A stretch of DNA of 64,000 bases from Lota lota (lineage: Eukaryota > Chordata > Actinopteri > Gadiformes > Lotidae), in contig JACYXH010000772.1 in NCBI GenBank assembly GCA_026745465.1, forward strand, positions 5,463,385-5,527,384. The letters are read 5' to 3'. Under the pieces are notes generated by a model. It saw nothing but the letters and a program-made list of their open reading frames with translations. It was not told the origin of the DNA and ran no database searches. The position numbers were made by a program, and so were the translations under genes. Each line of letters opens with the position of its first letter. Within the stretch, counting starts at the first letter, position 1. Positions 32,990-43,800 of this stretch are shown one piece after another.

Positions 32990-35063
32990 TTATTCCACTC
33001 TTGAACTTGCGACATGCCAGGCTTTAAGAGCTATGTCATGGGTGACTTTGTATACCAGTTTTGCATTTCAGCTTGTCCGCTATCAGACTTTGCATTTTCA
33101 TAAGATCATCCCAAGTTATCTCATATCTTTTTAAGAATTGGGCAGAAATGGAAGTGCTTAGATCTTTTATCTAGTGTTTAGTGCTTGTTTGTATAGTGAT
33201 TCAAGTGGTTTCAGCGACTGGTTGGCCTGTGAAGGTTTTTAAACATTAGTTCAGATGAGTGAAAATTATAGAATGGAGAAACATATTGGCAGTCTCTGTA
33301 GAAATTTGAGTAATGAATCGGATATCTGCAAGATTGAACTTGACCCTTTTACAGTTTTTTTAGCATGTGACTTAAAGGAGAGGTTAGAGTCAATTCACAC
33401 ACGAAGATATTTGAATTGGCTCACAACCTCCAATTGCTGCTACAAGTATGTGAGGGTCATTAGTGAACAGAATAGAACAGTGTTGTCTGCGTACATTAGG
33501 GTTTCAACTTTAGAACAAACAGATGGATGGTCATTTATATATTTACTGAATAGGAGTGGCCCAAGAATAGATCCTTGTGGGACACCAGTCGGCAACTGCA
33601 ATGACTTGGATCAATGATTATTTATGAAAACTGATTGAGACCAGTTGGTAAGGTATAATTCCACCAATTTCACTGCACCATTGAAAGGGTAATATGTGGA
33701 TAGCTTAGGAAGGAGACCTTTTTGATTGACGGTGTCAAAAGATAACCTGAGATCAATAACCTACAGCACCTACAACACCACCCAAATCAAGTAGGGATTT
33801 TATTTTCTCTAAAAAGAAACAATTAGCCATCTCTGCTGACTCTGGCTCTAAAGTGAAATTGCATGAGGTGGAGCGACGCAGAGCTGTTCTTAAGAAGGAA
33901 AATTATCTGCTCAGCTACCCGTTTCTCAACAACCTTGGATACTGTCGGGAGAATGCTGATTGGCCTAAAATTACACGTGGAAAGTGGGTCACAAGATTTG
34001 AAGATTGGACAATAGCAAATTGCCAGGCATTTTAGACCGAGCCAAGGGCTGTTGAGAGGTAAATTATAGAAGAAATTGGATAAGCTAGTGCTGAACGAAG
34101 GTCTTTGAACATAGTTGTATCCATCCCAAAAACATATTTTGCTCATAAAAGTTTGAGTTTTTCATGACTTCTGGCTCAGTGATGTTTTTTACGGTAAAGG
34201 CAGGTTCTACTATAGTTGCTGGGTACATTCTATCCTGGTTAATTGAGAAACCCTGGGCAGTATCAGTCACAGAGTCAACAAAGTAGTGATTGAAGGCATC
34301 TGCTATTTCATCTGAATCCCTTAGGACATTTGTTTCCAACCTTTGACTTTAGGTGTTTAGGTATCACAGACCACCTCAAATGCAAACGGTAAAAAATAGA
34401 TAAATACACTGGCAGTGGCTGAGCTAAAAGAGTGCCAACACCCCTTAATACACAATTATTACTGCAAGAAGGCCATGGCCAGTTGGAAACAGTGGAAAGA
34501 AACAGTCAGCAACACTGCTTATGCTCCCATTGTGTTCATTTAGCAAACACATATTAACGCAAAATATAACAATGGAAAACATATGATGGAATGCACAACC
34601 GACACTATTTCTTAAATAATAACAAACCATGATACTATATTTGCTGAACAATATTAATTATGTTTTTATTTTCAATTATCAATATTATATTAATTGTTTC
34701 TATTATTGTTCACTATTTCTAGAATAAAGTCCCACGTACCACCCTCACGTTTCATCAGTGGGACCAAAGGTTGAAAAACCATGCCTTAGGTGATTCTCTG
34801 ACAGCAGAGGGATTAAATCACTTTCTATTCAGCTTCCTGGCCAAGAAGATCAGGTTATGATCAGACAGTCCAGTTAGCAGAAATGATTTTAAGAGTCTCA
34901 GGTCTGTTGCTTGAAACTAGATCAATTTGTTTGCTTGTAGAATTAGTTATTCTTGTGGGCCCTTGAATTAACTATAATAAGTTATAATTATCCATTTCAG
35001 GTTTTTCCTATTTAGTTTATCCTCCCAATTGATATTTAGGCTACCCATAATGATTTTCTCTGT
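32990..35063 (-). mobile_element. CR1/L2-like LINE remnant, interrupted by a hAT insertion
   Basis: Read on the minus strand, an endonuclease-like segment (IMGSLNINWEDK-type, near 35045) leads through NRPETLK/ISANWTVWSDH-type sequence to about 34784. A hAT-like element intervenes. The LINE resumes with DSDEIADAFNHYF and then reverse transcriptase motifs NFRPISILPTVSK (about 33930), GVPQGSILGPLLF (about 33585) and YADN (about 33490). The catalytic box is YADN rather than YADD, and multiple stops and frame changes show it is dead. The 3' part fades near 32990. Clade assignment is from motif style and is tentative. Confidence 0.75.
34327..34783. mobile_element. 457-bp nonautonomous hAT-like element inside the LINE
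   Basis: The left terminus CATTTGTTTCCAACCTTTGA and the complement of the right terminus, CATGGTTTTTCAACCTTTGG, form an imperfect inverted repeat. The flanks are CCTTAGGA (34319-34326) and CCTTAGGT (34784-34791), an 8-bp target duplication with one mismatch, as expected for hAT. The interrupted LINE frame reads continuously (ENHLRDSDEIADAFN) across one TSD copy. No transposase lies inside. Confidence 0.8.
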
Positions 35064-35128
35064 TTAGGAACCACTGAATCACTTTGCATGTCCTACCCTC
35101 CCTCCTTCTCTCCGTGCCGTCCTCCAGA

Positions 35129-35134
35129 ATGTGA
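35129..35134 (+). promoter_or_regulatory. Minimal start-stop uORF (ATGTGA) before p2ry6
   Basis: ATG at 35129 is followed directly by TGA, 11 nt before the p2ry6 ATG at 35146. It would be in the mRNA if the acceptor CCTCCAG ending at 35127 is used. Start-stop uORFs are known to stall or divert initiating ribosomes. Confidence 0.5.
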
Positions 35135-35145
35135 TAGGAACCACA

Positions 35146-36769
35146 ATGCCGGTGCCCACCATCACACACCTATCCACAGAGTCCTCCTTCCTGGGTCTCC
35201 TTCCCTCCTCCAGCTTCTACTTGGGTCTGGACCTGGAGCCCACAGAGTCCTCCGCGTTCGAGGGCCTGGCCTTGGTTGACAGCAATGTCAGCAGGCCGAG
35301 CGGCCTGCGGTGCACCTACAAGGAGGATTTCAAGCGCATCCTTCTTCCTGCCGTCTACAGCATCGTCTTCCTCATTGGCCTGCCTCTGAACTCGGCCGTC
35401 ATTCTGAAGATATGGAGGCTGCGCCCCAACCTGTCTCGCAACAACATCTACATGCTCAACCTGGCCGTGGCGGACTTCCTGTACGTGATGTCACTTCCTC
35501 TGCTGATCTACAACTATGCCAGCCATGACTATTGGCCCTTTGGTGAGCTTACCTGCAAAATGGTCCGCTTCCAGTTCTACAGGTGAGGGTTTTTAACGTG
35601 CTTCTTTGTGGGTTTTGCACCAGGCGAATTACCTTATATTAAGTTTATTTCCTATGCACTCTTAATGTACGTACTTGGTTGAAGGTGATTCTCATTATTA
35701 GTATTATGTATGTATTAGTATTGTTAGTATTAGTACTTTAGGATTACACACAGCGCTACACACCAGGCTGAGTAACAAATCAAAAGCATTAACCAAACCC
35801 TCAATACTTTTTAAGTACCATCTACTCTCCCCTGCCCTAGTCTTTTTCAGTCTGTTCGTTTTTAGCGCATGAAGCTGAATCACCATAACAGCTGTAGTGT
35901 GTTCAAACTATGGTTGGTCTATGTTGTTGCTGAAATACCAGGGTTATGGTTTGGAATACAATATATAATGTCTTGTGAGTACATATAACGATCAGACATA
36001 TTAAGATAATGTTGTCCATCTGTAAGGTTATGTAATGTATTGAGCAAAAAATAAAGACATTTGTAATAACTTGTTTTCACCTTTTCTACTCCATAGCAAC
36101 ATGCATGGGAGCATCTTCTTTCTCACCTGCATCAGCCTGCAGAGGTACGTGGGCATCTGCCACCCCCTCGCCAGCTGGCACAAGGAGGGCGGCCGAAGGC
36201 TGGCCTGGATCGTCTGCTTCGGGGTGTGGCTGGTGGTGGTCACCCTCTGCGCCCCCACCTTCCACTTCGCCGCAACGGGCACCCAGAGGAACCGCACGGT
36301 GTGCTATGACATGAGCCAGCCCGACCGCTCCCTGGACTACTACCCCTACGGCATGGCACTCACCTGCCTGGGCTTCTTGCTGCCCTTCGTGGCCGTGACG
36401 GCGTGCTACTGCCGTATGGTCTTGCTTCTCTGCCGGCCCGCCTCCTACCAGGGCATTTCGGCGGCGACGAGCGAGAAGCGGGACACGGCGGTGCGCATGA
36501 TCGTGGTGGTGGTGGTGGCGTTCGCCGTCAGCTTCCTGCCCTTCCACCTCACCAAGACGCTGTACCTGCTGGTGCGCACGCTGCCTGGTGCACCCTGTGC
36601 GACGCGCAATCTCTTCTCTGTGGTGTACAAGTGCACGCGGCCCTTCGCCAGCATGAACAGCGTGCTGGACCCCATCCTCTTCTACTTCACCCAGCCGCGC
36701 TACCGCCAGAGCACCCGCAGGATGATACGCAGGGTCACCACGCTCAAGGACAAGGGTACCAGCGTTTGA
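35146..36769 (+). CDS. p2ry6: p2ry6, pyrimidinergic P2Y receptor, two coding exons, 369 aa
   Basis: Exons are 35146-35582 and 36097-36769 (TGA). The intron is GT-AG, 514 bp, phase 2, splitting a Ser codon at residue 146 in TM3. This class A GPCR of the plasma membrane matches human P2RY6 (UDP receptor, Gq/PLC coupled) in stretches such as LPLLIYNYA, GICHPLA, FAATG.QRNRTVCYD, FLPFH.TKT and LDPILFYF. Features: Cys56 and Cys313 (likely N-terminus/ECL3 disulfide), Cys137 and Cys215 (TM3/ECL2), N-glycosylation sites N47 and N211, Q-R-Y (161-163) replacing DRY, HLTK (296-299) in TM6 and KCTR (324-327) in TM7 for nucleotide binding, and DPILFYF in place of NPxxY. The N-terminus is about 38 residues longer than human. 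The start is the first in-frame ATG; the upstream frame (35131) begins with GTG. Coding DNA is GC-rich compared with its flanks. Confidence 0.93.
35583..36096 (+). other. p2ry6 coding-region intron
   Basis: Donor ACAG|GTGAGG and acceptor CTCCATAG|CAAC. AT-rich, with in-frame stops. Removing it joins FQFY to SNMHGSIFFL, which aligns without a gap to human FLFYANLHGSILFL. Confidence 0.92.
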
Positions 36770-36837
36770 CTATTCCAGTGCAGTCCAATCCTAGAACAAG
36801 TTACAGTTTAGTACTACTACTCTTACCACTCCATAAG

Positions 36838-36940
36838 GTAAAGGTAAAGGTAAGGTAAAGGTACTTTTATTGTCACATACATATAGTGAAATTATTCCTC
36901 TGCATTTAACTCATCCCTCAAGGGAGCAGTGGGCAGCCAA
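36838..36940 (+). mobile_element. Dispersed teleost-type repeat fragment
   Basis: A short AAGGTA tandem stretch precedes TTTTATTGTCACATACAT, then GTGAAATTATTCCTCTGCAT and GGGAGCAGTGGGCAGCC. These words recur in many fish genomes as a retroposon-type 3' end. The family was not determined. Confidence 0.4.
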
Positions 36941-37355
36941 TCATACCGAGTGGTATGGCTGCTCGAGGAGTCGTGCGTATGGCATTCTATCAGGGCCAGG
37001 GGAAAATATGGAAGATCTGAACACCATGATGATAGTAAGAAGGGAGATTTAAATGATCAACATATGTAGAACATTAAATGCAGGTGTGGACTGCCACTTC
37101 CATATTCTGACCACTAGAGGGCGTATATGTTCCTTGCTGCTGTAGTACAACTACATACCTGCCCTGCTAGTTCTATATTGGAAGCCTCTGGTATTCATGG
37201 TTGAGTTGAACGGATACCAACCTGATTTCTTTCTATCTGATGCAGTCTGATGCATCCCTTGATTCTAATGTGAACACTGAAATATGTGACTGAAATCTAG
37301 ACTGCTTAGAAGGGAAGGAGATGGGTGTTTGAGTTTAGGCTGAACTCAGTGGTTT

Positions 37356-37505
<150 letters not shown>

Positions 37506-38284
37506 CCTTCCCATGAAACAGAAGTTCCCTTGACTCTGTTTATGTGCAGTTTCTTAGGCTATAAGCTATGATGTCTTGCTATGAACACGTTTTTCATCAT
37601 TGCATATGAGATATATTCTGGTTCTCTTTGACACTCAATGACAACACTGCAGACAAATAGATAGACAAAAATATTCTAGTATTGTCCTGTTGTATATTAT
37701 CTTGCATGACGTGTCTCAATCTAAAGTAATAGGCAACATGAAAGTAGGGATTATGTTGTTTGGCCATAGCCACTGACTAGGCTCACAGTCACAAAGGTTC
37801 TTCAAACCCCAATGTCCACAGTCTATCTAAAAATGTATGTATCTAAAAAATGAATTACTGCATGTCACTTCGGATACAAGCTTCAGTTAAATAGTAAATA
37901 TCTCTAGGATCTCTAGGATCAGGAACTGAACTAACCGTAAGACCCGGCATCACTTAAACAGGATGCAAAACCCATAGAACCAAACTAACATGCCAATATA
38001 TGTATCTAATTCTCTAAATGACAGGTAGATATAAGTATATATAATATACTTAAGATATAATATAACTACATGTGCACTAAACAAAAACCATATTAATAAT
38101 ACAGTTGTCAGGTTTCAATGTAAGGCATGATTGACTAGCTACAGATCTCAGAATAATTAAAATGTATATTTATTTCATAAATACTGTGAATGTGTGGGAT
38201 CTTTCGAGTGCATTACAGTGATTAAGAATTTGCAGTTTACTCAAAGTATATTGATGCAGTGTGCATATGCTGTCAGATTGAATT

Positions 38285-38454
<170 letters not shown>

Positions 38455-38720
38455 ATGGTGTGCATGCATTCCAGCACCATTTAGATATGTCTTAAATGGT
38501 GCTGTATGACAGTATTATTCTTTGGAGACATTTATTTTTGTAACTATTCAGAATTAAATATAATTACAACAAATGTTGTAGGTTCTAGTTTGATTGGTAC
38601 ATAATTAATGAGCATGTTGTAATATCCAAGATGTACTTTTTTATGTTGATTTAAATATAAGCCAGAATTCATGTTCTCTGTGTCCCTTAATGTCAATAAA
38701 GAAAATACATACTCAATTTA

Positions 38721-40400
38721 CAGACTTTGACTTACATTTCAGTGGTTAGTGACAATGATGTGTATAGGGCTTGTGCATTGTGACCTCACATCCCAATGTG
38801 TTTGGGTCATTGTTTAGTGATTAATCATGAAATTATTTATCATTATGGGGTGACATTGTTGTGTTTGAAACTGCCAGTGTTTCTCATGCGAGACATGGCA
38901 AAATAAAGTTTGAATTAGCCTAGGTTAGGTATATTTACATTTATTTAGGATTTTACATCGTTACAACTCTCAAGCCATGACTATACTTATCTATATAGCC
39001 ATGCTTGCATGTTAGTTAGAAGTGCATTCTTGGATAGGATTAATATCATAGACCATAGACCCCAATAGAGGGGTCAAGTGTCACAAGTGTACAATGGGTT
39101 CTCCAGATATCTACCTGTTAATGTCATATAAAGTTTCACTTATGCTGGGTTCTAGTTTTATTCACTCTAACCAAGTAGTATTCACATTGAATAATTCACT
39201 TGCACAACAATCTCACAGGTTTTATCTTTATTTTGGTACCAAGATTACATATTATAGCCCAGTTGTGGAGATATACTCTGTTCACTTTGGGTATGTTATT
39301 TTCAGAAGAAACTCCTAGTGAAGAAGAGGTTAAACTATGTGTGGCATCATTGTTAGAAGGGCTATGGCAAGTAGGCATATAATGTAGGCACTAGACTATA
39401 GCCTAAATTATTATATTATATACCATTATAATGGTTATAATACAGACAAATTAGAAATACGTAATAGAGCACAATGAAAGAAGAATCACATATCTATGTA
39501 TTACAAAGAAATGGTTTTGAGTAGAATGTAAACTTAGGCTAGCCTGAGAATACATGTATCATGAAACTATTCATAGTGGTCTATTGATTATTTGGACCCA
39601 CAAATGAAGAAGCTGGATTTACCATGGTATTAACGTTTTGTGAATCTAAAACGTCCGGCTTTAATTGCACCCCCTGGAGTACGCTGCTGTCTGACAGAAG
39701 ACAAACAACGAATCAGCTAGACGGCCACACAGCAACATATGAATACTTTTACTCAATTACACATATGTTTCTCTATGAGAGCAACCGTTGAGGAATATCA
39801 AAATATATGAATAAATAGGCCTGCACAGCCCATAACCTCTGGTCTTCACAAATAAACGGCCTTGCTGTCTGTGAGACTTCCTTGGGCCCGGGGGCTATAA
39901 TTATTTTTGGTTTGTCCACACAGTATCTGACTTCGCCCATCAAAAAGAAATGCTTTTCCTCTCTATCCCCAAGGGGGCTATGACAGCCCCTACAACCCTA
40001 GTCCCGCCCACCCCTGCCCTATCTCACGCATTATTAGCATGCAAAAACATTAAGTCACGGAAAACCAAATAATGTCAAAATAAGGAGTTCAGAGACCATT
40101 TGAGCTCTACAGTAAATGATACCTTGCGCCCAGGCCTGTGGACTTTGCAATGGGAAAACGATTCAAATATGGAGGGAGTAAACAATGAAAGATTTGCTTG
40201 TGCCCAGGTTGGAACAGGGACACTTTGGGTAAACCTCTAGTCCTTTCTTCCTCGTGCGTGGATGCAGTTTGGAACCAAAAGCATGTAAGTTTTGAGTGTC
40301 CCTATCTAATTTTGGTATTTAACTTTAAACAGTTCGATCTCTTTGCTAGCCTCGTTTCAAGAATCCAATTATTGAAGGACAGTTTTGTTTTTACGGGTTT
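38721..40400. other. Intergenic region upstream of arhgef17
   Basis: No gene recognised. The part from about 39880 to 40200 carries a GGGCCCGGGGGCTATAATTA-like stretch and AGTCCCGCCCACCCC (a possible GC-box) and may hold the arhgef17 promoter; the transcription start cannot be fixed from sequence. Confidence 0.35.
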
Positions 40401-40880
40401 ATGCAGTGGAATGGACCGTAGCCAACTTGACTTGCCTCATCAATGAAACAAGAATGTGGATTTAATCACCAAGAACGAAATGAACAATGGCAAAAAGAGA
40501 AGACGGAAAGAAAAACGTGGCCGTGTGTCGTAATGCATCGTTCAAAAAGTTGGAGTCTTGGAGTGCCAACAGCAGAAGCCGTAACGATAGGCAAGTTAAA
40601 TCAAAGGATTTGGATGCTTGTGGTGTCGCCCTTCCCCCTTTGTCCACTACTACGACTACTACGACTACAACTACGGAGCAATGCAAGGCTGAGAAAGTGG
40701 AACCCTTGGCGACGCGTAATGTTAGCGTTTCAAGAAAAGTTTCCAAAATCACTGCAACCAACGCCGGCGGCCTCCCGACCGCAGACAGAGGCTCCTCCGC
40801 TCCTCTCTCCTCTATTTCCCCGTCCATTCGCCAACTCACAGAAAAGTTCAGCAGCACTCGCTGTGCTGGGACGCGGATAA
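40401..40880 (+). promoter_or_regulatory. Overlapping uORFs before arhgef17
   Basis: A 12-codon uORF (40411-40446) ends in TGA overlapping the ATG of a second one (ATGA at 40443). The second uORF runs 145 codons out of frame, to 40880, across the arhgef17 start. Another short uORF starts at 40401. The arhgef17 ATG has a strong context (A at -3, G at +4); the ATG at 40443 has T at -3. Relevance depends on a transcription start upstream of 40400. Confidence 0.45.
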
Positions 40881-43800
40881 CTGCCTCTGGCGAGAGCAGG
40901 GCGACCGAGGGGAGAGCAACTCTGCCTCGAGCAAAAAGCGTACGGAAAGAGCCGTCACCCTCGCGTTCATCTTTTCACGAAGATATAAGCAGTGGGTGTA
41001 TTCAAAATATTGACTCAACTAACCTTCCTGCTGAATTTAAAGATGAGGGGGAAAAGTTAAACCCTGGCACAGACTCTTTCTCGGGGTCTGACTCAGAGAA
41101 GGCAAACCAAAAATGGATGTGTTCAAGGCTGTCAACCGAGCGTAGAAGTAGTACAAGTAAGAGGGATTATACAAAGGTCTACTCGCGCTCGTCTGATTCT
41201 ATAAAGTCGTTGACAACGGATCGGTTGGAAGATGTTTCAACTACCGAAGAGATTCCTCCAGCCTGCAAATCTCAAAGGAGTTATTTTTCAACGCGCCACG
41301 GTGAGTTTATTCCAGTCCATTCTGACCACTGGCCAAGTGTCACAAAGATCCGGCAAATTTTCAGTGAAAGACAAACCAGTTCTGCACAGCAGCACAAGGC
41401 AACTAATGACCCTGACGATAAATTAAAAACGGTGCATAACTTTCAGTTTATCATTAAGGATAGTGCCTCTCTCTCAGACAAAAGTGACAAGCATTCGGCT
41501 AGCAGCTCTGGTAACGAAGCCAGTAGCCTTTTCCTTCCAGAAAAACACCACTTCAAACTTGGAGCTCCAACCAGAATAAATAGTGGGGCGGTTGAGAATA
41601 TACTAAAAGCAAATAGGAGATTAGAAAAAGAAATTGACTTTTTTTCTGATCCTGACCAACAGCAGGACCCAAATGAAAAGGATATAGATTTAGAAACGCA
41701 TAGTTATAACAATACGAGCAAATCCATTTTTCAATACCGCAGTAGTGGTCGCTCTTTAAGAGTCGACCAGCCTACACACAGAGCCCAGAGTCCTAACTGC
41801 GACAGAGATCCTGCTTGTGCGACCTCCAGGACAACAGTTCTGACATCTGACCCCAACCCTGACCTTCATTTTCATGCTCCTCCTCCTCCTCCTCCTCAGA
41901 GTTGTCCGTTGGGCAAAGCCACCTCCTCTGCTGTTAAACAGCCGAGAGAGAGTAGGGAGAGACAGGGGGTCAGGCTGCCCAGGGATAGTTTACATTCCTC
42001 AAATAGCTCCTCCAGAACACCAGCCCCCTCCTCCACCACCACCTCCTCCTCCTTTCCACTAAATCCAGTCCTTGCCACCTCAACTGCAGCTCCCTCCTCC
42101 GAGGTAGAAGCCCCAATCAGCATAATCTCCGGCCTGCGCTACAGGTTTAGTTCCGGAGACGAGGAGGAGGAGCACATCAGGAGAGGTAGAGGCGTAGTTC
42201 GGAGCGTGTCCTGCGGCCCTGTGCCCCCTACCTCCATTAGAGGAGGCTGGGGTGTTGAAGAACAAGGAAGCGGTTTCCACCGCGGTAAGCATGGCTGGTG
42301 CGTGGGCAAGAGCATTGGTAGATCTTCCGGCAGCGAGGAGGACAGCCCAGAGTATTTAGGACCGCCCAGCCGAGACGCGGTTCGCCGGCGCTCGCTGAGG
42401 AAGAAGAAAAAAAGTTTGCTGCCGTCGGGCCGATGCATCAACGATCACGATGGTGAGTCAGAAGACAGTGACAGCGAAACAGGTATGACCATGGAACAGT
42501 TAGACCATCACCACCAGCAAAAGCAAGATCAGTCAGGAAGTCCTTTACCGAGCCGGACGAAAAAAGAACCTGTGGCGAGTAATTCACGAAGGCTGGTGCA
42601 GCGGTGGGAGGGCCTCTCCTCGCCATCGACTGCCACACCGCTTCCGGGTGTGTCACGCGTGTCAAAGGTCAACATTCCCTCCTTCATCACCAGTCCTGGT
42701 GGCTCCCAGAGCAGTAGCCGGTACTCTAGTACAGAGACGCTCAAGGAAGAGAAGCATGCTAGGTGTGGACACCGAGCACAAATCCACAATACCATAAACC
42801 CCAATGTGGCCACCTCATCTATGCAGAGTAAAACCTACCATGGGAACTCTACTATGTATCGCTCCCCGAGCTTTGGACATGGGGACAACTTCTCCCGTGC
42901 ACCTGTGTGGGTACGCCCCCAGGTTGTCCCGACAATCACCCCCCCTCCCACCACACCGCAAAGGGAAGGGCCAGTGCCAGATAGGGGTCAGGGGGCTGGG
43001 TCCAAGGTATTCAGAAGAACATTGGCTGGGAGAGAAATAACGGAGGACAAAGCAAAGCACAGAATCTCTATGTCCAACCCTGATATTGCCTCTGATACAA
43101 TGACTCTCCTCAGCTTCCTGAAAACGGACCTATCAGAGCTCAGGGTGCGTAAAGTGGGTGGAGAGAAGCCCGGTGGTGCTGAGGAGAGGTCAGCCTTATA
43201 CAGACTGGGGTCACATAGTCATGGCACCCAGTCTGGGTGTCGCCCGTCTCTAAAGGATCTAACCGCCACCTTGCGGCGTGCTAAATCCTTCTCCTACTCC
43301 GACAAATCAACTTTGGGTGTGCCGTGTTTTTCCACAAGTGGCACCACCAAGCGGAGCTCTTCAGAACAGCGACTTGACGTACAGAGGGAGAGAGATGAAG
43401 GCAGGCTGTCCATTAGTGACAGGGAGGTGGAGAGTGATGGGGGCGATTTTAGGGTAGGAAGAGAAAGAAGAGCAACGGATTATGGATATGATGACAATGA
43501 TGATGTAACGCCAACCCCGTTGCAGGACAGATACATACAAGAAGCCAGACAAGTTATTCGCGATATCTGCCAAATGAGTGCTAGAGAGGAGGATGATGAT
43601 GATGATGATGAAGATGACGAAGAAAATGTACACGTCACGGACAATGAAAGGGTAGAGGATGAGAGCTCCTTTATAAACCTAACAGGGCAGGAGAAGGAGA
43701 GAGGGGGCATGAACACGGAGGATGAGGTAAGGGACAGAGAAAAAAGTGAGAGAGAAGTAGAAAATGGGAGGAGGCTGAGTAGCAAGAGGGACAGTGAAGC

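Noticed and set aside
33255-33617. 120-codon plus-strand ORF
   Set aside because: It is antisense to the LINE reverse transcriptase; the minus strand carries the GVPQGSIL and YADN motifs.
35131-35145. p2ry6 start at 35131
   Set aside because: The codon there is GTG. The first in-frame ATG is at 35146.
36086-36547. 153-codon minus-strand ORF
   Set aside because: It is antisense to the GC-rich second exon of p2ry6; the shadow frame has no family similarity.
35146-36769. Receptor as P2RY2 or P2RY4
   Set aside because: The sequence around TM3, ECL2 and TM7 (LPLLIYNYA, FAATG.QRNRTVCYD, KCTRPFAS.NSVLDPILFYF) fits P2RY6 best, and the arhgef17 neighbour supports it. A fish-specific paralogue cannot be fully excluded.
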